NCBI RefSeq assembly: GCF_016616885.1
Contig: NZ_CP067102.1
Coordinates: forward strand, 3,376,501 to 3,440,500
Length of the DNA stretch: 64,000 nucleotides
Origin: Bradyrhizobium diazoefficiens
Lineage (GTDB): Bacteria; Pseudomonadota; Alphaproteobacteria; Rhizobiales; Xanthobacteraceae
Direction: 5' to 3'
Position numbers and translations under genes: made by a program. Under the pieces are notes generated by a model. The model worked only from the letters and a program-made list of their open reading frames with translations, had not been told where the DNA came from and searched no databases. This document shows, in pieces, positions 8,107-16,840 of this stretch. Position 1 is the stretch's first letter; every line of letters starts with the position of its first letter.

Positions 8107-9282
8107 ATGAGTACGAGTATCGCTGCGCAAAGTTACGCGGCACGGAAGCCCAAGAATCCGAACAAGAATCCGAGTAAGCATTCTCATCGGAAGTCTTCCC
8201 GGAAAATGACCACCCAAAACGTGCTTGGCGCCGCCGTGATCGGCTGCGTCGTGCTTGCCGGCTGGACCGTCTACAACAACATCTTCGCCGCCAGCGTCTA
8301 TCCGACTGTCGGCAGCTCCGGCTACGACGAGCCCGTGGTCAAGCGCGCGCCCAGGGTCGCGCTGCGCGAGGCAGGCGAGGCCATCCGGGAAACCTTTGCG
8401 CTGCTGCCCGACCGGCTGCAGGTGGCTGCACCGATTTCACGCGAGATGTTCAACGAGCGCTTTGCCGCGGCAGCGACGCAGGGCGTCGAGTCCAACGCGG
8501 CCAGTGCTGCGCCCGCGACGAAGGTCGCCGAAGCCAAGGAAGTAGCGAAGCCGACCGTCGTCGCCAAGGTCGCGGAAGTGCTGAAGGGCCCGGCCAAGGT
8601 CGTCGAGAAGATCGCGGACGCCGCGAAGACCAAGCGCGCTGATGCGCCGGTGCAGCTCGCTTCGGCCGATCCGGCCCAGATCGTGCCGGCGCCTGAAGCG
8701 AAGCCAAAGCCCTTTGCCGATCGCGCCAAGGCCGCGGTGATGTCGATCACCGGTCCGCGCCAGTCGATGGTTGAAAAGCTCTGGGGCAAGCGTGAGCCGT
8801 CCGGCGGCTTGCTCGCTTACGCGTCGGCCGATGCCAGCGTGACCTCGGCCATCGCGCCGAAGGAGCAGAACCCCATGCTCGGCGGTTCGGCGCCCTATGA
8901 GCGCGACACCGCGGTCTATGACATTACCGCCAAGACGGTTTACCTGCCCGACGGCACCAAGCTCGAAGCGCATTCCGGCCTTGGCTCCAATCTCGACGAT
9001 CCCCGTTCCTCGCGTGTCCGTATGCGCGGCGTGACGCCGCCGCACATCTACAATCTGAAGCCGCGCGAAGCGCTGTTTCACGGCGTGCCGGCGTTGCGTC
9101 TGACCCCGATCGGCGGCGAGAGCGCGATCTACGGCCGCGACGGCCTGCTCGCCCACACCTTCATGCTCGGGCCGAACGGCGACTCCAACGGCTGCGTGTC
9201 GTTCAAGGACTATTACGCGTTCCTCGACGCCTATCGCAACAAGGGCATCCGCAAGCTCGCGGTGCTGGCGCGGGTGGAGTAA
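8107..9282 (+). CDS. DUF2778 (L,D-transpeptidase-like / Tlde1-type) membrane-anchored protein
   Basis: About 391 residues. A basic N-terminus rich in Lys, Asn and Ser is followed by one membrane helix (VLGAAVIGCVVLAGW), a long Ala/Lys/Val-rich periplasmic linker (~residues 80-230) and a C-terminal DUF2778 domain. The domain shows HSGLGSNLDDPRSSRVRMRG, TPPHIYNLKPREALFHGV and LGPNGDSNGCVSFKDYYAFL; the S-N-G-C and preceding His match the catalytic Cys/His arrangement of L,D-transpeptidase-like enzymes. Related domains act on peptidoglycan stem peptides. Here the protein is tethered to the inner membrane, suggesting its own cell wall as target rather than export as a toxin (inference). ATG 8107 is chosen because the protein logic starts there; an in-frame ATG lies at 8035. 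A CtrA-type box precedes it. Confidence 0.75.
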   Translation: MSTSIAAQSYAARKPKNPNKNPSKHSHRKSSRKMTTQNVLGAAVIGCVVLAGWTVYNNIFAASVYPTVGSSGYDEPVVKRAPRVALREAGEAIRETFALLPDRLQVAAPISREMFNERFAAAATQGVESNAASAAPATKVAEAKEVAKPTVVAKVAEVLKGPAKVVEKIADAAKTKRADAPVQLASADPAQIVPAPEAKPKPFADRAKAAVMSITGPRQSMVEKLWGKREPSGGLLAYASADASVTSAIAPKEQNPMLGGSAPYERDTAVYDITAKTVYLPDGTKLEAHSGLGSNLDDPRSSRVRMRGVTPPHIYNLKPREALFHGVPALRLTPIGGESAIYGRDGLLAHTFMLGPNGDSNGCVSFKDYYAFLDAYRNKGIRKLAVLARVE

Positions 9283-9289
9283 GGCGCGC

Positions 9290-9919
9290 TCAAGCCGCCA
9301 TGGTCTTGCGCAGCGCGATCTCCGTTGCGATCGCATCTCGCACCGTAGGCCGCGCCTGCATGCGTTTGAGATAGGCCGACAGCGACGGCCATTGCGCGAT
9401 GTCGACGCCCGCGGGGCGGAGTAGCAACAAAGCCCAGGCGAGGTGGGCATCGGCAACGGTGAAGCGTTGACCAACAACGAATTCGCGGTCCGCGAGATGC
9501 GCCGACGGCACCGACAACGTCTGCGTGATCCGCGCCCGCGGCTTGGCGAGCGAGCCGTCGTCCTTGTACCAGAAGGTCGGAAACAGGAACGCCTTGTGGA
9601 TCTCGGCGCCGATGAAGCTCAGCCATTCCTGCAGGCGGTAGCGATCGGGATCGCCAGGCGGCGGCGCAAGGCCGCGCTCGGGCTTCAGGTCGGCGATGTA
9701 TTGCAGCACCGCCGCGCTCTCAGTCAGCCGCTCGCCGTTGTCCAGCACCAGGACCGGCACCGCGCCCTTCGACGAGATGCCGCGAAAATCGCCGTCGTCG
9801 TCCGCGACCTTCTTGGTCGAGAGATGCACCTGATGATAGCGCGCCTCGAGGCCGACTTCCATCAGCGCGATGCGGCTCGCAAGCGAGCAGGCCATCGGCG
9901 AGAAATAGAGTTGCAGCAT
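9290..9919 (-). CDS. Glutathione S-transferase family protein
   Basis: 209 residues, the normal length. The N-terminal thioredoxin-like domain (residues 1-80) begins MLQLYFSPMACSLASRIAL, with Ser/Cys at the usual active-site turn, and has the cis-proline and glutathione-binding SKGAVPVLVLDNGERLTES. The C-terminal all-helical domain includes FTVADAHLAWALLLL, the N-capping box of GST folds. It resembles beta-class bacterial GSTs that conjugate or reduce electrophiles with glutathione in the cytoplasm; the substrate is unknown. It lies 12 bases downstream of the isochorismatase gene on the same strand, so the two may be co-transcribed. The convergent DUF2778 gene ends 7 bases away. Confidence 0.85.
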   Translation of the reverse strand: MLQLYFSPMACSLASRIALMEVGLEARYHQVHLSTKKVADDDGDFRGISSKGAVPVLVLDNGERLTESAAVLQYIADLKPERGLAPPPGDPDRYRLQEWLSFIGAEIHKAFLFPTFWYKDDGSLAKPRARITQTLSVPSAHLADREFVVGQRFTVADAHLAWALLLLRPAGVDIAQWPSLSAYLKRMQARPTVRDAIATEIALRKTMAA

Positions 9920-9931
9920 CGCGTTGCTCCG

Positions 9932-10525
9932 TTATTTCAGTGCATCGCCGCGCGCGATGATCGCGAAGCGGTCGGATAGCTCGGCGAGCGCAACCTCGTG
10001 GATGGTCCGGGCGTCCAGCGTGCCGCCGCGCCCGTCGGGCAGGTTGCGCGTGGCGCAGGCGTCGGCGTCAACAGTCGTGCGAAAGCCGAGGTCGAGCGCG
10101 GCGCGGGCGGTGGAGGAGACGCACATATGCGTCATGAAGCCGGCCAGCACGATGTTCTTCTTGTCGGTTGCGGCAAGGCGTGCCTGCAGATCAGTGCCGG
10201 CAAACGCATTGGGCAGCTCCTTCTCGATCACCAGCTCGCCGGCACCGGGTGCGAGCTCGGCGACGATCGCGCCCCGGTCGGCGCCGCGATCGAACAGGCT
10301 GCCGGCCTTGCCGCGATGGGCGATATGGATGATCGCGGCTCCGCTCTCGCGTGCGCGTGCCAGGAGCGCGGCGGCCCGCGCGATCGCAGGCCGGGCGTCG
10401 GGCAAAGCGAGTGGGCCTGCGAGATATTCGTTCTGGATATCGATCAGCACCAGCGCGGCGTCGCCAAGACGCGGCGGGTTGAGATCGGCACCGGCGAGCT
10501 GCAGCAGAGTCTTTGCGGTCGACAT
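9932..10525 (-). CDS. Isochorismatase-family cysteine hydrolase
   Basis: About 197 residues. The catalytic triad of the family is visible: Asp in ALVLIDIQNEYL, Lys in HIAHRGKAGSLF and Cys in GFMTHMCVSSTARAALDLGF, the last with the conserved cis-peptide segment. Members hydrolyse C-N or vinyl-ether bonds (nicotinamide, N-carbamoyl compounds, isochorismate); nothing here singles out one substrate. ATG 10525 is preferred; a TTG twelve codons upstream is possible. The gene is divergent from a LysR-type regulator, with 130 bases of shared promoter containing repeated GATATTGCAG words, which points to control by that regulator. The GST gene follows directly. Confidence 0.85.
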   Translation of the reverse strand: MSTAKTLLQLAGADLNPPRLGDAALVLIDIQNEYLAGPLALPDARPAIARAAALLARARESGAAIIHIAHRGKAGSLFDRGADRGAIVAELAPGAGELVIEKELPNAFAGTDLQARLAATDKKNIVLAGFMTHMCVSSTARAALDLGFRTTVDADACATRNLPDGRGGTLDARTIHEVALAELSDRFAIIARGDALK

Positions 10526-10584
10526 CGCTTTGGAAATCTCCGGGGGCAAAAGGCTGGACAAACATAGCCCGCGGAATGCCTGCC

Positions 10585-10625
10585 GATATGCAGGGATATT
10601 GCAGCGGGTGGCTGCGATATTGCAG
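10585..10625. promoter_or_regulatory. Repeated GATAT(T)GCAG motif in the isochorismatase/LysR divergent promoter
   Basis: GATATGCAG at 10585-10593, GATATTGCAG at 10595-10604 and GATATTGCAG at 10616-10625 lie between the two divergent starts. The last two copies are 21 bases apart, two helical turns. The final copy sits inside CTGC-N6-GCAG, a small dyad. This is the arrangement expected for a LysR-type regulator binding between its own gene and its target. Confidence 0.5.
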
Positions 10626-10655
10626 GCCTCCTTCCAGCCGGTATAACCTCACGCA

Positions 10656-11489
10656 ATGAACTGGGACGATCTGCGCATCATCGCTGCCGTCAGGGACGAG
10701 GGCACCTATGCCGGGGCCAGCGCGCGGCTGCGCATCGACGAGACGACGGTTGGGCGCAGGCTGTCGCGCATCGAGCGTGCGCTTGGTTTGCGCCTGTTCG
10801 AGGCCGTCGACGGATTGCGCCGGCCGACGCGGAGTTGCGAGGCTGTGCTGGCGCATGTCGAGGCGATGGCCGCACATGCCGCCGAGATCGGTCGCGTCGG
10901 CGAGAGCCTGGCAGGTCCGGTCGGCTGCTTGCGCATTGCGTCCACCAACACGGTCGCAGAGGAGGTGCTGTCGCCGCGCGCGAGCGATTTCCTGCGCGGC
11001 AATCCCGGTCTGACCCTGCAATTCCTCACCTCGAGCGAGAACGTGAAGTTCTCGCGCTGGGAGGCTGATCTCGCCATCCGCCTGCGCAAGCCCGACAAGG
11101 GCGACTTCGCGATCTCCAGGCTCGGTGACGTCAAGCTCTATTATTTCGAGCCTGTCGCGACCGAGGGCGAACCGGTGCTGTGCGCCTATCCGGACGAACT
11201 CGGTGACATTCCCGAGATGCAATTCCTGCGCGCCAAGAAGACCCGCGCGCGCTGCGTCACCGACAACGTCCGCGTCATCCGTAACCTGATCCGCGCGCAT
11301 CAGGCCGCCGGCGTGTTGCCGGAGTATAGTTGCGCGGACTTGCTCGGCGATCGCCGCCTGCGCGCCACGCTGCTGCCGAAGCGGCGCGACGCCTGGCTGC
11401 TCGTGCAAAACCACCTCAAGCGCGACGCCGCAACCCGCGTGACCATAGACTGGATTCGCCACTGCTTCCGGGATCTGGCGCAGAGTTAA
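10656..11489 (+). CDS. LysR-family transcriptional regulator
   Basis: 277 residues. The N-terminal winged helix-turn-helix (residues 2-60) is clear: WDDLRIIAAVRDEGTYAGAS followed by ETTVGRRLSRIERALGLRLF, then a substrate-binding-like domain from ~residue 90 (GCLRIASTNTVAEEVLSPRA). The effector domain is slightly short for LysR proteins, as in the variant where the second half is trimmed. It is transcribed away from the isochorismatase gene and probably controls that gene and the GST behind it; three GATAT(T)GCAG words lie in the shared promoter. The ATG is supported by the N-terminal helix starting immediately. Confidence 0.85.
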   Translation: MNWDDLRIIAAVRDEGTYAGASARLRIDETTVGRRLSRIERALGLRLFEAVDGLRRPTRSCEAVLAHVEAMAAHAAEIGRVGESLAGPVGCLRIASTNTVAEEVLSPRASDFLRGNPGLTLQFLTSSENVKFSRWEADLAIRLRKPDKGDFAISRLGDVKLYYFEPVATEGEPVLCAYPDELGDIPEMQFLRAKKTRARCVTDNVRVIRNLIRAHQAAGVLPEYSCADLLGDRRLRATLLPKRRDAWLLVQNHLKRDAATRVTIDWIRHCFRDLAQS

Positions 11490-11517
11490 TCGTCGGCGCG
11501 CGTTTCGCCCACAAGCA

Positions 11518-11543
11518 AAACCCCGGCATCGCTGCCGGGGTTT
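11518..11543. terminator. Bidirectional intrinsic terminator between lysR and groL
   Basis: An 11-bp perfect stem, AAACCCCGGCA pairing with TGCCGGGGTTT around a TCGC loop. On the minus strand the stem is followed by TTTT, the usual terminator tail for the groES-groEL transcript, which ends 31 bases upstream. On the plus strand it follows lysR by 28 bases. Confidence 0.8.
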
Positions 11544-11573
11544 CGCATTCCGTCGTTTGCCTGAGTGGCTGGA

Positions 11574-13259
<1,686 letters not shown>

Positions 13260-13574
13260 TTAGGCCGCCTTCTTCTTGGAAGCGGGGACGTCGAGGACGC
13301 CCATGATGTCGCTTTCCTTCATGATCAAGAGATCGACGTTGTCGATCTTGACTTCGGTGCCGGACCACTTGCCGAACAGCACGCGGTCGCCGACCTTGAG
13401 GTCGATCGGGATCAGCTTGCCGGCCTCGTCGCGACCACCCGGGCCAACGGCGACGACTTCACCCTGGGAGGGCTTTTCCTTGGCAGTGTCGGGGATGATG
13501 ATGCCGCCGGCGGTCTTCTCTTCTGCGTCGATGCGCTTGACCACGACGCGGTCGTGAAGCGGACGGAATTTCAT
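13260..13574 (-). CDS. groS: Co-chaperonin GroES (Cpn10)
   Basis: 104 residues. It begins [20 protein letters not shown] and contains the mobile loop [20 protein letters not shown] that contacts GroEL, plus [18 protein letters not shown]. It caps the GroEL chamber. It is the first gene of the groES-groEL operon. An AGGAG Shine-Dalgarno precedes the ATG, and the CIRCE element begins 44 bases upstream of the start. The C-terminus (ASKKKAA) is slightly longer and more basic than in enterobacteria, as is common in rhizobia. Confidence 0.98.
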   Translation of the reverse strand: MKFRPLHDRVVVKRIDAEEKTAGGIIIPDTAKEKPSQGEVVAVGPGGRDEAGKLIPIDLKVGDRVLFGKWSGTEVKIDNVDLLIMKESDIMGVLDVPASKKKAA

Positions 13575-13617
13575 GCAGCTCTCCTAAGCATTTGCACGAG
13601 TTGATGATTTTAGGTCG

Positions 13618-13644
13618 TTAGCAATCTGTGCCAGCGAGTGCTAG
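13618..13644. promoter_or_regulatory. CIRCE operator (HrcA binding site) of groES-groEL
   Basis: TTAGCAATC, nine bases, then GAGTGCTAG: against the CIRCE consensus TTAGCACTC-N9-GAGTGCTAA this has two mismatches in the left arm and one at the right edge. It lies in the leader of groES, 44 bases before the ATG and directly after the predicted transcription start. HrcA bound here represses the operon at normal temperature (known for CIRCE). Confidence 0.85.
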
Positions 13645-13655
13645 CACAGGCGAGG

Positions 13656-13687
13656 CTGAAATAGGACAGGAATTTTGCGGGGGCAAG
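13656..13687 (-). promoter_or_regulatory. RpoH (sigma-32)-like promoter of groES-groEL
   Basis: On the minus strand CTTG (13687-13684), an 18-base spacer and CCTATTTCAG (13665-13656) fit the alphaproteobacterial sigma-32 pattern CTTG-N17/18-CYTATNTNNG. The start would fall near 13649, just before CIRCE. A sigma-70 reading of the same bases is possible but weaker. Confidence 0.6.
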
Positions 13688-13841
13688 GGTTTCTAGCAGA
13701 AAAATCGGCACGCTGAAGGCCCGCCTGCCAGATTCCTTTACCATCGTTAACCGGATCGGCGATCCGTACTAGCACGGAGGTGCCTCTGCTGCTAAAGCAT
13801 TGAATTTCAACAGCTTGTTAAACTTTTGGGCTTGAGATGGG

Positions 13842-13870
13842 TTGTCAGTTTGCGTCACATTTCTCATGTA
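13842..13870 (+). promoter_or_regulatory. Possible sigma-70 promoter of usg
   Basis: TTGTCA (13842-13847), a 17-base spacer and CATGTA (13865-13870). The -35 differs from consensus by one base; the -10 is poor. If used, transcription would start near 13877 and give a leader of about 75 bases. Confidence 0.35.
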
Positions 13871-13884
13871 AGCGCATCTCCACC

Positions 13885-13945
13885 GGGTGGCTCGTAAGAA
13901 GCGTACCGGATCAAGCCACCCCCTGAATGCGCTCCTGCAAAGGAG
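13885..13945 (+). promoter_or_regulatory. Structured 5' leader of usg with sequestered Shine-Dalgarno
   Basis: Two hairpins can be drawn by eye. GGGTGGCT (13885-13892) pairs with AGCCACCC (13914-13921). CTCCT (13932-13936) pairs with AGGAG (13941-13945) around a GCAA tetraloop, burying the Shine-Dalgarno of usg. AGCGCAT (13871-13877) can also pair with ATGCGCT (13927-13933), which competes with the last hairpin by two bases. This looks like a translational switch, but no known riboswitch or ROSE sequence is recognised. Confidence 0.45.
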
Positions 13946-13951
13946 GTTGGC

Positions 13952-14239
13952 ATGGGATTGCGGGTTGGAGCCGTTTCCGATGATTTCCGGAAACAGCTGC
14001 TGGGTTACGGGCTGACGACGGCCCAAATTCTCTACCGGATGCCGGATCACCCGTCGCTGCTTCAGACCTATGTCTGGCAGAACTACGACATGTTCCCGAA
14101 ATTCCCGGCGCTGACCGACTTCCTGGCGTTCTGGCAGGACCAGCTCGACGGCCCGCTGCATTCGGTGACGGTGGCGCATTCCAAGTTGATCAAGCCCGCC
14201 GAGCTGCGTGCCGTGGATGGCGTGTTCCGGCTGAATTGA
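13952..14239 (+). CDS. usg: Usg family protein
   Basis: A 95-residue soluble protein recognised as the Usg family of alphaproteobacteria (LLGYGLTTAQILYRMPDHPS; LLQTYVWQNYDMFPKFPALT). Its biochemical role is unknown; the name comes from its place upstream of a trp gene in Caulobacter. The C-terminal half has IKPAELRAVDGVFRLN. The ATG follows an AGGAGG Shine-Dalgarno that can be locked in a hairpin. The gene stands alone: groESL is divergent upstream and a dispersed repeat follows it. Confidence 0.85.
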   Translation: MGLRVGAVSDDFRKQLLGYGLTTAQILYRMPDHPSLLQTYVWQNYDMFPKFPALTDFLAFWQDQLDGPLHSVTVAHSKLIKPAELRAVDGVFRLN

Positions 14240-14255
14240 AGGCGACACCGGTCTC

Positions 14256-14384
14256 GTAGGTGGGCAAAGGCGCGCGCACTTCGCGCGCCGTGCCCACCGT
14301 CTCTCGCGCTCGCATCTGCCATGGTGGGCACGCTGAGCCTGTCATCGGGCGCGCATTCGCGCGACCCGGTGGCTTTGCCCACCC
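14256..14384. repeat. Dispersed palindromic repeat, GTGGGCAAAGG family (copy 1)
   Basis: It begins GTAGGTGGGCAAAGGCGCGC and ends GGCTTTGCCCACCC, so the two ends are inverted repeats, with further internal GTGCCCACC/GGTGGGCAC dyads. Similar units occur at 35305-35395 and 46197-46293. All three lie between genes. It separates usg from the cupin gene. Confidence 0.8.
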
Positions 14385-14438
14385 TTCGAGACCTGTTTCC
14401 GTGCTAGCCTCCATTCATAACAACACGGGAGGCGGCCC

Positions 14439-14978
14439 ATGGCCAAGAAAGCAAAATCGCGCAGCGCAGCCCAAGCCGCAATGAAGAAGCGGACCGCGAC
14501 CAAAGCCGTAGCGCGATCCTCCGCACGCAAGGCGGTGAAGGCGAAGGCCCGCACGACGATGGCCAAGGCTGCGGCACAGAAACCCGCGCGCCCGAAGCAG
14601 CGCATCGCCATCAGCCATCACCGCGAGGAAGATTTCAAAGCCGACGGCCTGCGCGCCTACGCAAAATACCGCGACCTCGGCATCGCCGCCGCCAGCCATG
14701 GCCTCGCGCAAGCCCACGTCATCCGCCTGCAGGGCCCTTGCGATCCGGCCGAGGTCTCGAAACTGCACTTCCACGATGTCGACTTCCAGATGGTCTATGT
14801 GCTCAAGGGCTGGGTGAAGACCTACATGGACGGACAGGGCGAGACCTTGATGAAAGAAGGTAGCGCCTGGACCCAGCCGCCGAAGATCAAGCACATGATC
14901 CTGGATTATTCCGACGACGTCGAACTGCTGGAGGTGATTTTGCCGGCGGAGTTTAGGACGGTGGAGTTGAAGGCGTAG
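14439..14978 (+). CDS. Cupin-domain protein with Lys/Ala-rich histone-H1-like N-terminal tail
   Basis: 179 residues. The first ~55 are almost entirely Ala, Lys, Arg, Ser and Thr (MAKKAKSRSAAQAAMKKRTA and onward), like the tails of histone-H1-like bacterial proteins. From ~residue 60 follows a single cupin barrel: KLHFHDVDFQMVYVLKGWVK with the metal-binding His residues and EGSAWTQPPKIKHMILDYSD with the second motif. The cupin suggests binding or conversion of a small molecule; the tail suggests binding nucleic acid or another polyanion, or regulated localisation. Neither is proven. The tail is encoded in frame with the same GC-rich codon use, so it is not an artefact of a wrong start; a GGGAGG Shine-Dalgarno precedes the ATG. 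Internal ATG codons exist but lie within the tail. Confidence 0.7.
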   Translation: MAKKAKSRSAAQAAMKKRTATKAVARSSARKAVKAKARTTMAKAAAQKPARPKQRIAISHHREEDFKADGLRAYAKYRDLGIAAASHGLAQAHVIRLQGPCDPAEVSKLHFHDVDFQMVYVLKGWVKTYMDGQGETLMKEGSAWTQPPKIKHMILDYSDDVELLEVILPAEFRTVELKA

Positions 14979-14983
14979 CTTTC

Positions 14984-15066
14984 TGTCATTCCGGGGCGCG
15001 CACAGCGCGAACCGGAATCCATTTCACCGCAAACGCTGGCTCTCAATGGATGCCGGGCTCGCGACT
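14984..15066. repeat. Dispersed palindromic repeat, GTCATTCCGGGGCGCG family (degenerate copy)
   Basis: It starts GTCATTCCGGGGCGCGCACA, contains ACCGGAATCCATTTCACCGC and runs to GATGCCGGGCTCGCGAC. It matches the left part of fuller copies at 27651, 31711 and 38023 but lacks the closing CCCCGGAATGAC, so it is a truncated or decayed copy. It follows the cupin stop directly. Confidence 0.65.
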
Positions 15067-15113
15067 TTGTCGGGGTAGCTATATTATGTTTTAGCGAAAG
15101 ACAGGAGGATCGA

Positions 15114-15251
15114 ATGGCGTTGAAACCATTGGAATTGAGAGAGCTTACTCCGGAAGAAAGGGATGCGCGTGAACGCGCAATTGGGAAAGCGAGGACAGCG
15201 GCCCAGAACGCCGCGAAGGTCAGGCCATTGAAGAAAAAGAAGAAGATCTAA
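15114..15251 (+). CDS. Small highly charged protein, 45 residues, unknown
   Basis: A short reading frame with a strong AGGAGGA Shine-Dalgarno five bases before ATG. It encodes MALKPLELRELTPEERDARE at the N-terminus, a probable helix rich in Glu, Arg and Ala, and ends in a basic RPLKKKKKI. There is no membrane segment or cysteine. I do not recognise the family. The good ribosome binding site and the amphipathic charge pattern argue for a real gene. It sits between two dispersed repeats. Confidence 0.5.
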   Translation: MALKPLELRELTPEERDARERAIGKARTAAQNAAKVRPLKKKKKI

Positions 15252-15297
15252 ATCACGCAGTCTCTCAAGAAAAACGTCAGTTTCCAAAGTGAAACAC

Positions 15298-15401
15298 TAG
15301 AGCGTTTTCGAGCGAAGTGGATACCGGTTCGCGTAAAGAAAACGCGTCAAAACAAGAATCTAGAGCCCCGTTCCGATTCCATCGGAACGGAAAAGGCTCT
15401 A
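15298..15401. repeat. Rhizobial dispersed repeat, CTAGAGCGTTTTCGAGCGAAG type
   Basis: A ~104-base element starting CTAGAGCGTTTTCGAGCGAA and containing GAAAACGCG, then TAGAGCC (15361-15367) pairing with GGCTCTA (15395-15401) around an inner CGTTCCGAT/ATCGGAACG stem. This repeat type is familiar from many Rhizobiales genomes. It lies just past the end of the nucleoside transporter gene, where its second hairpin could act as a terminator. Confidence 0.75.
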
Positions 15402-15431
15402 ACCGTGCCCTGGGATGACCACTGCTATAAG

Positions 15432-16682
15432 TCAGCTCAACACCCCCACGATCGCGCCCATCAGACACGTCGTCAGCGTCCCTGATACGATCGACTTCAG
15501 CCCGAGCGCATTGATCTCGTCGCGCCGTTCCGGTGCCATGACGCCGAGCCCGCCGATCATGATGCCGAGGCTGGCGAAATTGGCGAAGCCGCACATCGCG
15601 TAGAGCATGATCAGGCGCGAGCGCGGATCGAGAGTATCGGGCGGCAGTTTTGAGAAGTCGACATAGGCGATCAGCTCGTTGAGCACGGTCTTCGTGCCCA
15701 TCAGGCTGCCGGCGGTCACCGCCTGGTCCCAGGGCAATCCCATCAGCCAGCACACCGGCGCCATGACGAGGCCGAGCAGCCGTTGCAGCGAGATCGCGGC
15801 GCCGCCGATGTTCGGCAGAAGGCCCAGGATGGCGTTGACGAGATAGACCAGCGCCACCAGCACCAGCAGCATCGCGACGATGTTGATCAGCAGCTCGATG
15901 CCAGCGCTCGTGCCTTTCACGATCGCGTCCATCGTGCTGGAGACTTCCATCTCGGGATCTTCCAGCGCGCCGCCGGTGCGCTTGTCGGATGTCTCAGGCA
16001 CCATGATCAGGCTGACGAGGATCGCAGCCGGCGCGCCCAGCACCGACGCAATGACGAAATGCGCGGCCGCGTCGGGGATGAGCGGCGCCAGCAGCGTCGC
16101 ATAGAGCACCAGCACCGTGCCGGCGATGCCGGCCATGCCGCCGGTCATCACTAGAAACAACTCGCTACGGCTCATCTGCGCCAGATACGGCCGCACGAAC
16201 AGCGGCGCCTCGACCATGCCGAGGAAGATGTTGGCGGCGGTCGAGAGCCCGACCGCGCCGCCGACGCCGAGCGTGCGCTCGAGCAGCCAGGCCATGCCGC
16301 GCACGATCGGCGGCAGCACGCGCCAATAGAACAGCAGCGTCGTCAGCACGCTCATGACCAGCACGATCGGCAGTGCCTGGAACGCCAGGACGAAATCGGC
16401 GCCCGGCGCCTTGAGGTCGAAGGGCAGGGGACCGCCGCCGACATAGCCGAACACGAAGGAGGAGCCGGCGCGCGAGGCCGCGGAGATGGCGCCGACCGCG
16501 TCGTTGATGGCGCCGAAGGCATGCGCGACGACGGGCACCTTCAACAGCACGATCGCGGTGACGAAGGTCACGACCAGGCCGATCAGCGCCTGCCGCAGGG
16601 AGACCGCGCGGCGATTCTCCGCCAGTGCGAAGGCGATCAGCAGCAATGCGAAAACGCCGAGTGTCGATTGCAGCCGCAGCAT
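15432..16682 (-). CDS. NupC-type concentrative nucleoside transporter
   Basis: About 416 residues with around nine to ten hydrophobic segments, the normal size. GGIAGTVLVLYA-like (MTGGMAGIAGTVLVLYATLL), VSLIMVPET, TAGSLMGTKTVLNELIAYVD and YAMCGFANFASLGIMIGGLG match the conserved CNT core, including the G-x-K-x-x-x-NE-x substrate/cation region. It imports nucleosides with protons or sodium across the inner membrane. ATG 16682 is chosen because the first membrane helix follows at once and a GGGGAC precedes it; the frame extends upstream without a good start. It is divergent from the MFS gene. Confidence 0.88.
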   Translation of the reverse strand: MLRLQSTLGVFALLLIAFALAENRRAVSLRQALIGLVVTFVTAIVLLKVPVVAHAFGAINDAVGAISAASRAGSSFVFGYVGGGPLPFDLKAPGADFVLAFQALPIVLVMSVLTTLLFYWRVLPPIVRGMAWLLERTLGVGGAVGLSTAANIFLGMVEAPLFVRPYLAQMSRSELFLVMTGGMAGIAGTVLVLYATLLAPLIPDAAAHFVIASVLGAPAAILVSLIMVPETSDKRTGGALEDPEMEVSSTMDAIVKGTSAGIELLINIVAMLLVLVALVYLVNAILGLLPNIGGAAISLQRLLGLVMAPVCWLMGLPWDQAVTAGSLMGTKTVLNELIAYVDFSKLPPDTLDPRSRLIMLYAMCGFANFASLGIMIGGLGVMAPERRDEINALGLKSIVSGTLTTCLMGAIVGVLS

Positions 16683-16840
16683 GATGTCCCCAAGCCCCCA
16701 ATGATTATGGCCGCGCCTGCGTTGCAAACGCAATGCCGGATGGCTCCAGGCGCTGCCCGCTGTTGACAAGCAGGCCCGCGTCAGCCACGCGGGGCACGTC
16801 GATATCAGGGGCGGACCATCCGAGCGTGACCGAAGCGGCG

